Shown here: one piece after another, positions 9,006-17,386 of the stretch | How positions within the stretch are numbered: position 1 is the stretch's first letter | Layout: each line of letters starts with the position of its first letter | Assembly: GCA_015680685.1 (NCBI GenBank) | Contig: MNCI01020297.1 | Span: forward strand, 278,560 to 300,645 | Source of the DNA: Gnetum montanum | Taxonomy: Eukaryota > Streptophyta > Gnetopsida > Gnetales > Gnetaceae | Direction: 5' to 3' | Length of the DNA stretch: 22,086 nt | Notes under the pieces: generated by a model | Seen by the model: only the letters and a program-made list of their open reading frames with translations | What the model was told of the DNA's origin: nothing | Databases searched by the model: none | Program-made: the position numbers and the translations under genes

Positions 9006-12000
9006 CTACATACATAGATTTCCACATACAAATCAACCCATACTCAAAATAGGATATATAATGAAAATAATTTTACTATGGAAGATGAATAAGGAGAATG
9101 AGTTTAATTTAGAATTCCAATGTATGAGAATAGAATTGCATTAAATACAAATTAATTTGCCCATTCCAAAATGTATGCCATCATTGTCATATACTTTTAT
9201 TCCAATAACAAAAGTTAACTTTTAAAGTGAATGTTTTGACAATGATTTTCCATGAGTACCGGGTACCTTACTTTAATCTCAAAGGTATATAAAATGTATC
9301 CAATAATTTATGAAATTTGAAGACATTTTCAACATACCTTAATTTTTTTTCCGAAAGATGGAGAAAGAACATAAGAGAAAATGAAATATGTTAGCAACTT
9401 ACATGAGGATGGCCCAGAACCGTGGGAATGAATTCCTGTATCACGTGCCCGCAGAATTGCACTTCCTCCGTGGGTCCCACAAGGTTGGAAAAGGAAAAAG
9501 TTGTGTTGCAAATCATATTGTACGCCAGATTTGCCACGGTCTGCATCATTATACAACTAATATTCAAATTCTTCCTCAATTCTGTGTAAAATGTTAACAC
9601 TGATCTATCCATGGAGTTTTTCACAAAGAAAACTCGAAGTCCACCTTAACTTGGATTCCTAATTCAAAGTGCAAGTTGTTTCCATAAGACAATAGGGTCC
9701 CCAATGATGTAATAACATAAAATAAGGGGCAAAAGTGATGTTTTTTGACTTTTGAGGTCAATTCATAACTTAGCCACGAGTTTGCCTTCCAGATTATAGG
9801 TTATGGATGTCATTGGCATGTACAAGGGGCCTTGTCATCTAATCTAAGGATATCACAAAAAATAGGATATGGACCAATATGTAGTTAGACAGGAGCATCT
9901 ACTCCAAGTATGTCTCACAAGTCATGTTGGAATTCACAACTTAGTTAAACAAAGCATCCAAGCATACTTCATTAGTTGCACCAAAATGAGAGTAGAGGGT
10001 GGTCATGGCATGACACTAATCATACATCACAACTAATGCTTAATGCTTGAATTCATGATTAGGCAAAGTATGTTTCATAAGTCACATTTAAATTTGGCAG
10101 AGGGTTTCTATAACATCTAATAAGTGTATCTTTAAAGAACCTAAAATAATTTGATTATAAGTACACCCCAAGACATATATGCAACATGATCCATTAAAAG
10201 TAGTGTAGAGGAATATAGAAATAACTTTAGTGTGATTTGAAATAGCAACCTCTTGCCTAGAGCTAACCACTTGAGCCTCCTATCATTGCAAGTTGCATCC
10301 ATATGTGATAGAGGCCTACTAGGACATCTAATCCATGTATGTGGTTGTGCTATGTAATCCAAGCATATGTTACAAATAAAGAGCATCAAAACTCAAAAAT
10401 AATTTGACTATAGGTACACCCAAGATATATAACTAACAAGATAAAAAGGACTGTCATCTGGAGCCTCAATGCTCATCATGATCAAAAGGATCCTAGGAGG
10501 GTTAATGGATTAGCAAAAACCTAACCTCTTTTTGACCTAGGCTTGAATCCATAGATTCCAACTTGACAAACAAGCACCATCCTATAACTCCAAATGATGG
10601 ACCCCAACAACATCTTAAGTGTGATTCAAACTACCTACCCATTGCCTACAAATTCTTTGTGAGTAAGCCACCCATTAAAGCCACCTCCCATCAGCATATG
10701 TTGTCACAAGTAAAGTTTAAAGTTTATTAACTAATTTATTTTTTATGTTTCTTTTTCAAGGGATGGGGGATTAGGGAATGTGAGCACTTGAAACAATTTG
10801 ACTATACATATACCTCAAGATACATAGCCTACACTATACTTCAAAAGAATAATGAGTTGTTAGCCTAGTGGTAAAACTCTTGATCTGAAAGCTCCAAATC
10901 ATGATTCAATTTTGGTGGGTAATGCTAAGTTATAAAGTTCCAATTGGACTATATACCTTGGGGTGTATCTATATTAGAATTATTTCAAGGTTCCAACAAA
11001 CTATACTTTAAAAGAATTTAAGAAAAATATAACATTGTCTCGATGCTAGTTAGCAACCTCTTACATGCAAATCCTTCTTGAACCACCACGCTAATTAATA
11101 AGGTTAGCAATGAGCAACCCCTTCTCAAGCATGCTAACTCAACATATGTCACAAATAAAGTTCAAACTTATAACTTCCTCATCCAATTATCAACTCTTAA
11201 AAATTTATCAAGACAATTAATAAAGACATAGCATACCTTAACTCCAAATAATTTCATTATAATCCGGGCAGCCAAGTGAGAAATTAAGGGTGCAAGTGAC
11301 AACTTTTTCTTGGTGGTGAGCTTGTTGGCCTCTCTGGCATAATCCAGAGCATTCTTGCGCTTGGCCATTGGAAATGGAAGAACCATGTATCCCAATTTGT
11401 TTCCCCATTTCTTGGCCTCAGTCTTGTAATTTGGATTACTGGGATCCAGCATTTTCCAGGCGTCCTGAAACAAAACAAAAAAAAAAAGCAATGGTCCCCC
11501 ATTAGTGTCAAAAGTTTCTTGCTCTCTTTTTAATGTCATTATATTTTGTCGATCTCTCTCTGTCATTCAATTTTTGTTGAAATATCTGCAGAGTTTAAAG
11601 AGACTGTACATGCATCCCTGGCGTTTGCCTGACGTTTACAAGAATCGCCGAACGAATCCACAGTTTCTGCAGCAGCGTCTGGATCGGCGGACGTTTTGGA
11701 TTCTTTTCCTTTTCTGCATCTGAGATTTAAAAGAGTTTTTGTTTACATTTCTGAAATCTTCCTCTGATTCAACCACATTTGTTGCAAACATAATGCATTC
11801 AAATATGTTTTTTCAAATCCTTCAAAACTGATACGAGATTATGAAAAAAAATTAAAACTAGAGAACATCAATTCTGGGTCTGATCCCAGCTAACGTACCG
11901 TACTTCCGTTCCAGATATTTTCTCAATCCGGCGGACGTTATGCCCAGAATAACATCATTGATTGTCTGAGAAACAACAAGCAAAAACCAGTTAAACTCGG

Positions 12001-15000
12001 TCAAATGCATTCCTGGACAGTTTCTGTTTTTTTTAGTGCACAAAAACACAGAAGGCAACTTTCTTGGGAAAAAAGCACAAGCCCAATATCAGTAATTCCG
12101 GATTCTTGAGTTTCTGTGTCCAGTTTCACACCCAGAGTTTGAATTTCCAATTTTTGTTCGCAGTAAATCGCAAATGTAATCACATAACAACGTTTACCGG
12201 TGCCAAGACGCCTGGGCACAAAAATTTCTAGAACTAAAGAAGACCGAGAGAATCCGAAAAACCGGTAGCAAACCAGGGGCTCAATAATTTCGGAAACTAA
12301 AGACCCAGCAAAAGTAGCAAACCAGGGGCACAAAAATTTCTGAAACTTAAAACCCAGAAAAAGTAGCCAATCAAGAATCAGAATCAATGCATCTTGCATG
12401 GAATCTCTGAGACTTCTAACAACACTCCAAGTAATTTACAATTTGCAGTAAAGAAAACACGAGGAAACAAGCATCCTTAAAGTCTGCATCTCTTCTGCAT
12501 CCTACTAAATTCATACCCAGCACTTTTTGCAGAAAACAGCAGTAAAAGAAGAACAGACCCAATAAAAGCCCGGCGAAGCTCTGCTTACCCCATTAATGGC
12601 GTCCTTGACGATCTTACAGTCTGCGAGGCTGAAATTGGCGTAGATAATCTTGATGGGGCTAAATTCGCAGCCTGCGGAGCCTTTGAGAGGCGAATCATCA
12701 TCCCTCAACCACAAAAAGGTGGCCAACATATGCACAAAATCTGCAACTACGTACAGGAAACGCAGAATCACAACCCATAACCATGAAACAAAACTGTGCA
12801 GCAGCTGCAATCTGGAAGAATTTCCGGCCACGGAACGGGCCGCATTCTTGATCATGGAAGAAGCGTTGGATCTGGGAATTTCAGGCAGTTGCTCCGGATC
12901 TGTGGCCTTTCGTGTAAGCGCCAGCAGGAGCGACATGAGCGAAATTCCATCTCCGAAGGAATGATGAACTCGGAAAATGATGGATCCGGATTCTACCAGG
13001 TGGACCTGCCACAGCGGTTTCTGGGGATCCAGCGCCGGTGCCGTCGCTAATTCTTCTGCGAATTTTTCCGGCGAGGGAACGTCGTCTTGGCTCAGGATCA
13101 AAACGTGCTCATCCAAATTCACCTGCACCAGATTTGGAATGGCTTTCAAAATTTTTTATGACGAACTAATAGACTTTATGAAATACAAGTAGCATTGAAG
13201 ATGAATTTTCCATTTTCTTCGAATATTAAGATGAATTTCACACTTTCTTGCAATATCTTGCAGTAGACAATATCTTGCAGTAGACAGAGATGGAATGTTG
13301 AGATATTAAGAGTTACAAGTTTTGATCGAATTATTCAAAATGTTAACCAGAACACTAAATAATTTTATTAAAGATGTTCTCAAAGTTATAACATATATAT
13401 TTCTGCTATCCAATAGATCCAGAGCTTGTATAGTGTCTTTGTTTTGAAGTACATTACACATAGATGGGATATTAGGATCTCAAAGTTACAAATTTGATTG
13501 AATTATTCCAAATGTTACTAAGAACACTTTGTAATTTTCTTAATAATATTTTTCAAAATCATAACCGTTAAACTGTCCAACACATATGCAGAGGGTCTAC
13601 AAGAAAATAATAAAATTCCAGGTTCAATTTCAAGAAAAATTGCAAATATATTAAGTAAAACAAGTCCAACACATATGCAGAGGTCTACAAGAAAACAATA
13701 TAATTTCAGGTTCAAGAAAAATTGCAAATATATTAAGCAAAACAAATCCACGTATTTAAGTAATTTGCAAAGGATGCGTCTTGCAAATCACTGAAAGTGA
13801 AATCGATGCTCCAAAGCATAAAAGAATTTCAATTTCAGATATATGGCATTGTGAACAAGAAGCATATAGCGAATTCTCTATTGTTGTTGCTGAATCTTAG
13901 GACAGTGCAGCGACTCTGGAACTTGAAATACCCCATGGTGTGTTTAAGCAATTTACAAAGATTTCTTCCTTACGGCCACTGAAAATGGAACTAATAGTCC
14001 CCATAGATTGGAAGGGTTTACGAACTGGAAGAAAATTTCAATTTCAGATTCATGTGTTAGTTTGAATTACGGTATATTATCTTCTGTTCTGCATTTCTGC
14101 AACATTTTCTTATGCCCAACAGTGGAATATTGACAAGAAATTACGGTATCACTAATCTAACATACGAAATACATAAAAATTCGGTGAACAAATTTGCCTT
14201 CTAACTGAATTGTATTTGTCACAGACAGGCTGAATCCTACTAATATTTACTCCCGTGAAAAATTGGTTTGAATTTCAGTGGATTATACCGAGAATCTTAT
14301 TTTACAGAAATTCGTATGGAATCCTAGCAAAACAAATTCGCCTGATTTTTACAGTATATCCCAAGAATCCCGGCTGTCCATGAACATGATGAAAAAACAA
14401 ACTTACTTCAACAAACAAGTACAGAAAATATACAATTTAAAACGTGTATTTAACCAAACAACATACATGATCAATTGATAACAAGCATGAATCCAAAACA
14501 TCTGTAGCAGAAAAACAAAACGCAAAATTTGAATTGAAAAATCCTGGACGTATGTTTCGACCCAACTTAATCAAACCTGAAATAATCTGAAATTTTTGTA
14601 CCTTGACTGGTTCCCAAAACATGTTTCCACGCTGATCGATTCGAACCCGACTCTGGAATTTGGGCAAGCGAGCCAGATTTTCTCCTATGTACGCCTTCAT
14701 TTTCTGGGCTTGGCTCTGCAAAAAGGGTTCCATTTTCATGATCACCATGATATAGCAGTTGATCTTGGGCTGACTGAACATTTGCCCCACCGGGGTCATG
14801 GGTTCGAGCCCGGACAAGTCCAGATCCACAGATTTTTCTCCCCTTCTTTCCTCCATTTCCGTATTCGGATGCAGAGGTCTCTGCAATTTCACTCCGTTGC
14901 TGTTACTGTTGTTCCATATATTGTTGTTGCTGTTGATCTTCTGCTGCTGCTGAGGCTGCATCGTGGCTCTTAATCGTAGCCGCGGCAGCTTAGACTCGCC

Positions 15001-15006
15001 TTCCAT
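8847..15006 (-). CDS. WSD1-like: wax ester synthase/diacylglycerol acyltransferase (WSD family), 7 exons
   Basis: Spliced as 15006-14602, 13122-12589, 11965-11899, 11719-11610, 11464-11237, 9540-9403 and 9005-8847, it gives one open frame of 546 codons plus TAG. All introns are GT-AG and each junction falls where family conservation predicts. Domains: the N-terminal WES acyltransferase half has PLW (171-173) and the catalytic HHSFGDG (188-194, HHxxxDG); a hydrophobic, probably membrane segment spans ~242-274; the C-terminal WS/DGAT half has TINDV (314-318), LVNVR (362-366), FGVK and SNLVGP (466-471). In the family the enzyme esterifies fatty alcohol, or diacylglycerol, with acyl-CoA at the ER, feeding cuticular wax or oil. 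The start ATG has a favourable GCCATGG context. About 60 residues of Asn/Gln-rich sequence precede the conserved LEPMTPVGQMF. No break or lost key residue was seen. Substrate preference cannot be read from sequence; the symbol names the family, not an ortholog. Confidence 0.93.
9006..9402 (-). other. WSD intron 6 (397 bp)
   Basis: A/T-rich GTAAGT...TAG intron with a T-rich stretch near its 5' end (9343-9350 on the plus strand reads as A-rich coding-strand sequence). I see no embedded gene or element. Confidence 0.75.
9403..9540 (-). CDS. WSD1-like: WSD exon 6 (residues 449-494)
   Basis: It encodes TVANLAYNMICNTTFSFSNL and continues VGPTEEVQF to VLGHPH; the SNxVGP motif is a hallmark of the C-terminal WS/DGAT domain. 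The acceptor is GATGCAG and the donor CAT/GTAAGT in phase 0. Confidence 0.93.
10143..10290 (-). mobile_element. SINE-like element in WSD intron 5
   Basis: On the minus strand, GGCTCAAGTGGTTAG (about 10277-10263) resembles a tRNA A-box. About 35 bp later GGTTGCTATTTCAAATC (10252-10236) resembles a B-box, and the shared tail CTTGGGGTGTAC with AATTATTT follows (10171-10143). A/B boxes at tRNA spacing plus a common tail are SINE hallmarks. Ends and target duplications are not resolved. Confidence 0.5.
10855..10988 (+). mobile_element. SINE-like element in WSD intron 5, opposite orientation
   Basis: TTAGCCTAGTGG (10860-10871) fits a tRNA A-box and GATTCAATTTT (10903-10913) a decayed B-box. The element ends in the same tail as the minus-strand copy (CTTGGGGTGTAT, then AATTATTT near 10985). 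It reads antisense to the WSD gene. Confidence 0.5.
11237..11464 (-). CDS. WSD1-like: WSD exon 5 (residues 373-448)
   Basis: It begins DAWKMLDPSN after a TTTCAG acceptor and contains WGNKLGYMVLPFP and the KxxLxAPL-type helix region, ending LFGVK at an AAG/GTATGC donor in phase 0. The WGN-x-x-GY motif is typical of plant WSD proteins. Confidence 0.92.
11610..11719 (-). CDS. WSD1-like: WSD exon 4 (residues 336-372)
   Basis: This 110-bp exon is recognised by splice phase and by the family motif IRSAILVNVRQTPG. The acceptor is AAATCTCAG and the donor CAT/GTACAG in phase 0. Without it, exons 3 and 5 are out of frame. Confidence 0.88.
11899..11965 (-). CDS. WSD1-like: WSD exon 3 (residues 314-335 plus 1 nt)
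   Basis: It encodes TINDVILGITSAGLRKYLER, the conserved start of the C-terminal half. The acceptor is TTTCTCAG; the donor is TACG/GTACGT in phase 1, which requires the next exon to supply two bases of an Asp codon. Confidence 0.9.
11966..12588 (-). other. WSD intron 2 (623 bp)
   Basis: GTAAGC...CAG intron with a local tandem repeat at 12208-12371 (listed separately). The 132-residue open frame at 12001-12399 is within this intron, overlaps that repeat, is not joined by splicing and has no recognised similarity. Confidence 0.75.
12208..12371. repeat. tandem repeat of about 49 bp in WSD intron 2
   Basis: Two clear units (12274-12322 and 12323-12371) share CAGGGGC-x-CAA-AATTTC, GAAAC, ACCCAG, AAAAGTAGC. 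A more diverged, longer unit precedes them (about 12208-12273, starting GGGCACAAAAATTTCTAGAA). Confidence 0.7.
12589..13122 (-). CDS. WSD1-like: WSD exon 2 (residues 136-313), catalytic exon
   Basis: The acceptor GGTGCAG precedes GTGAATTTGGATG, so EPVK continues as VNLDEHV as in the family. It carries PLW and the catalytic HHSFGDG, then a hydrophobic segment with the runs FVSWLWVVILRFLYVV and LATFLWL. It ends DAING at a GTAAGC donor in phase 0. Confidence 0.93.
13251..13284. repeat. 17-bp perfect tandem duplication
   Basis: CAATATCTTGCAGTAGA occurs twice back to back in intron 1. Confidence 0.9.
13289..13565. repeat. direct repeat of about 105 bp in intron 1
   Basis: About 13289-13391 and 13461-13565 are diverged copies. 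Shared landmarks are GATGG, AGTTACAA, TTGATTGAATTATTC/TTGATCGAATTATTC, AATGTTA, AGAACACT, then AAAGTTATAAC/AAAATCATAAC. Confidence 0.7.
13575..13745. repeat. tandem duplication of about 85 bp in intron 1
   Basis: GTCCAACACATATGCAGAGG begins both units (13575 and 13664). Both continue with TCTACAAGAAAA, CAGGTTCAA and AAGAAAAATTGCAAATATAT and end with AAAACAA. The second unit lacks a few bases. Confidence 0.88.
14602..15006 (-). CDS. WSD1-like: WSD exon 1 (residues 1-135)
   Basis: It holds the ATG (15006-15004), a low-complexity QPQQQQ and SNNN/NSNSN stretch (residues 17-38), then the conserved start of the acyltransferase fold (LEPMTPVGQMF, residues 67-77) and LPKFQSRV. It ends EPVK at an AAG/GTACAA donor in phase 0. 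Confidence 0.92.
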
Positions 15007-15180
15007 GGCGGGAATTTATTTGCTGTTGCAGAGATTTGGCTTTGACCGTTGAGACTCTTAATTTCAGAAGCTCCTCAAAATTGGAATGCAGCCAGAAACA
15101 AAAACAAAAGCAGAAACAGAAACAGAAGCTTCAGAATGATGTAGGCTGACCTGTGATAGGCTAGGTTCCTCTGCTTCTTG
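15007..15180 (-). other. probable 5' UTR of the WSD gene
   Basis: This lies between the start codon and the TATA-like box. It contains a purine/pyrimidine-skewed tract of repeated GAAACA/AGCAGAAACAG units at 15093-15131 (plus strand). The transcription start is not determined. Confidence 0.4.
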
Positions 15181-15184
15181 TTAC

Positions 15185-15192
15185 ATATATAT
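15185..15192 (-). promoter_or_regulatory. candidate TATA box of the WSD gene
   Basis: ATATATAT in the context GGCCATATATATGTAA, about 180 bp upstream of the ATG. The position is plausible for a core promoter with a ~150-nt leader; there is no expression evidence. Confidence 0.4.
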
Positions 15193-15869
15193 GGCCTGGT
15201 GCTTTAAAAAAACAAAAACCTGGTCGAAGAGATCGCGCGTTGGGTATGAAGATGCAGTTCCGTAAATAAGTGGTTCTAATCCACAGGGCAGCGTTCTAGT
15301 TTTCGTCTGGTTTGGCACACGGTCCGCCTGTGGGTGAAAATTTCCACCCAGTTTTGGAATTTGACGTTCCGTGGTCTAATCTGTAAAAGTCTGGAATCAG
15401 CTTTTTTATGCTATATTGTTTTTCCTCCGAAACTTTATACTTTTGATTTAGAATTTTCCAAGATTTTGCAAATTATTTTTCTTAAGCAAAAATATAAATC
15501 CCGAGTCGGAGTTTGCTGACGCTCAATTAAGAAAAACAATCGCTCAAAGGCTCAGTAGAGAAGATACCTGAAAATGTTTTTATCACGGGTTAAATATAAG
15601 GCATTTGTTTTCACTTGCTTGTGTGTTTCAGTTTCGCTCATTATTTTGTGTACAATACCCTTTGCAACAAATTACACCTTATTAATTTTGTCTCCTTGTA
15701 ATGAATGAATGAAGGAATCTGTTCGTAAGATTGCTTCTGTAACAGCTGAATCGGATCCGTTTGTAACAAATTTAAGAAATGCACGTCATAGACTTTCAGC
15801 GCGAATGATTATACCACAAAATATAAAAGGAAACTGATGTGCTTTTTTCAAGCATGTTGAAACTGAATG
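15193..15869. other. WSD upstream region, no gene seen
   Basis: There is no open frame with recognisable similarity. A near-perfect 20-bp inverted repeat (TGGGTG...CACCCA) is at 15331-15350. The region presumably contains the WSD promoter. Confidence 0.5.
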
Positions 15870-16331
15870 CTGTCGTTTCATTGTGCAGAAATGAAATGCT
15901 TTTTCAATGAAATAGAATCTTACCGATCAGAAACATTAGCATACACGACTGTGGTGTCAAAATCAAAAGCAATTGGAGGTTTGAACTGTGGAAACGCGAG
16001 ACGCTCTCGACAGATGGTTGGCACCTTCTTTGCTACGGTGTCAGCACTGTTGTGGTGGCTCTTGTTGCACCTTTGTTTTTGCACCGTTGGTCGCTCCGTC
16101 TCTGGTCTCTCTCTGTTTGGGATTGTGTGTTGTGGTGGAGGTGTTTTGTATGGCTGCCCACATTTGCATTGCTACTGTGTGCATCTACGTGGCCGTGCTG
16201 AGGAGGCTGTGCTGTGCTGATTTGCATTGCCGTTGCGGTTCTTGGTTGCTTGCTGGTGCGGTCGTGTGGTTCTTCGTTACGCTGTGTTGGTGGCTCAGGT
16301 TCAAAGGGGAGGGCTTCCTCCTTGCGTAGGC
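15870..16331 (+). other. G/T-rich leader before a retroelement-like ORF
   Basis: A strongly strand-asymmetric stretch (16010-16300) is rich in TGTTG, TGGTGG and CTTGC on the plus strand and contrasts with the A/T-rich flanks. It directly precedes the degenerate ORF that starts at 16332, so it may be the 5' leader of a non-LTR element. The open frames in it have low-complexity composition and no recognised match, so I do not call a gene. Confidence 0.35.
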
Positions 16332-17386
16332 ATGGGTGAATTTCCCACTGCTTCCACTCCTTTTCAGGGAAGTTTCTCCAACTCTCCTATTGATTTTCTC
16401 CTTTCTAATGACATTTTTGAAAGAAAGTGTTTCTAAGGACTTTTCTACACGGTCCATCTTTCTCCGGCTTTCCACCACATTTGTTTGAGTATTAATTTGC
16501 AAATTAAAAATATTCCACATATCCAAGGTATTCAAGCTTCACACGCCCAATATTATGCCCATAACTTCATTCTAGTTGAACTCTCTCGGGCTTCTCAAGT
16601 TGAGAAAGCTCTCTTCATTCAAATTTTTTTAGCATGCATAGCAACCATCATCACACGTGTGTGGAAATTTGACTTTTATGTCAATGACCCAACTTACAAT
16701 GTTATCCCTTGTTATGTTACCAAACCTTCTGTTAATCTTTTCTTTGGAGAGAAACATAGTGAGCAACCTTGACCATATCATGTTGACGTTAATGGCACTC
16801 AGTTTCATCATTATTGTATTGAACTCAATGCCTCTCATAGAAAGAACTCTTTCACCCTTGGTGCTAGAGGAAAACTTTTTACTCAAAAAGTTGATTACTT
16901 TTATCTCCCAAATTCCTATAGCTACTACCATTAGGTTGACCACCATATCTCTGCATGTCCTATTTTAGCCAAGAAAAAACAAATAGCCGACCTTCCCAAA
17001 ACTTGTTCTACACCCAATCCTAAATCTTACCCACTATATAAACCTTTCAAGTTTGAAGCCTCTTCAAAAAAAAGCTTACAAACCTTCCTCCTCGTCCAAC
17101 ACTTCTAAGACACAAGGGCCCCAATATGATTCTCTCATACAGGTTGTTTCAAAAGCACAAGTCACACATTCAAAGTCATTCAAGGATTCAGTTTTAAATG
17201 ATGAGTTGGTGAAGGGGGCTAGAAGGAAAAGAGCTAAAGCATCTTCCATTATAACTCCATCTTTTTCTTCTCCCCCCACAAACTCTCTTGATTTACTTAT
17301 TACTACAAGTAACTCCTTTGCTATTCTTTCACAAACAATGGGCATTAACACTTCGAACCTAGAATCTTCTTATGTGCTCTCAATAG
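16332..17386 (+). pseudogene. degenerate retroelement-like ORF with relic zinc knuckle
   Basis: From ATG 16332 (MGEFPTASTPFQGSF) one frame can be followed with a few stops (16434, 16769, about 16930) to about 17060, then a shift into the frame 17053-17386. Fragments include SRASQVEKALFIQ, then VIPCYVTKP, then SYYH-VDHHISACP at 16915-16955. The last looks like a CX2CX4HX4C zinc knuckle whose first cysteines are lost, followed by a Lys/Ser-rich tail. This layout resembles ORF1 of plant LINEs (DUF4283/zinc-knuckle type), which is an inference. The ORF is interrupted by LTR C at 17387. Confidence 0.45.

Larger units (their letters stand above)
9541..11236 (-). other. WSD intron 5 (1696 bp), repeat-rich
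   Basis: GTATGC...CAG intron. It contains several copies of a short motif (AATTTGACTATA followed by a CCCCAAG/CTTGGGG core) in both orientations at about 10144, 10397, 10791 and 10954, two tRNA-like promoter pairs described separately, and a recurrent CATATGT-CACAAATAAAG motif near 10364, 10697 and 11144. These suggest accumulation of short interspersed elements. No open frame of note. Confidence 0.7.
13123..14601 (-). other. WSD intron 1 (1479 bp), repeat-rich
   Basis: GTACAA...GCAG intron. It carries the tandem and direct repeats at 13251-13284, 13289-13565 and 13575-13745. Diverged similarities also link 13750-13840 and 13940-14060 (ATTTAAG-AATTT-CAAAG, AATTTCAATTTCAGAT). No coding frame of note. 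Confidence 0.7.

Noticed and set aside
10855-10925. Genuine tRNA gene
   Set aside because: A- and B-box-like motifs are present but no cloverleaf with paired acceptor stem is seen, and the tail is shared with other copies; SINE-like is the better reading.
12001-12399. 132-residue minus-strand frame between WSD exons 2 and 3
   Set aside because: It lies in intron 2, overlaps the 49-bp tandem repeat, and splicing across it keeps the acyltransferase frame exactly.
12650-12964. Plus-strand frames of 84-104 residues at 12650-13192
   Set aside because: They are antisense to WSD exon 2, whose minus frame carries HHxxxDG and other conserved motifs.
14596-14973. 125-residue plus-strand frame
   Set aside because: Antisense shadow of WSD exon 1.
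15867-16329. Overlapping plus-strand frames of 113-117 residues, rich in Cys, Leu, Val and Gly
   Set aside because: The composition follows from the G/T-rich DNA; no motif, no conserved start, and two overlapping frames are equally open.
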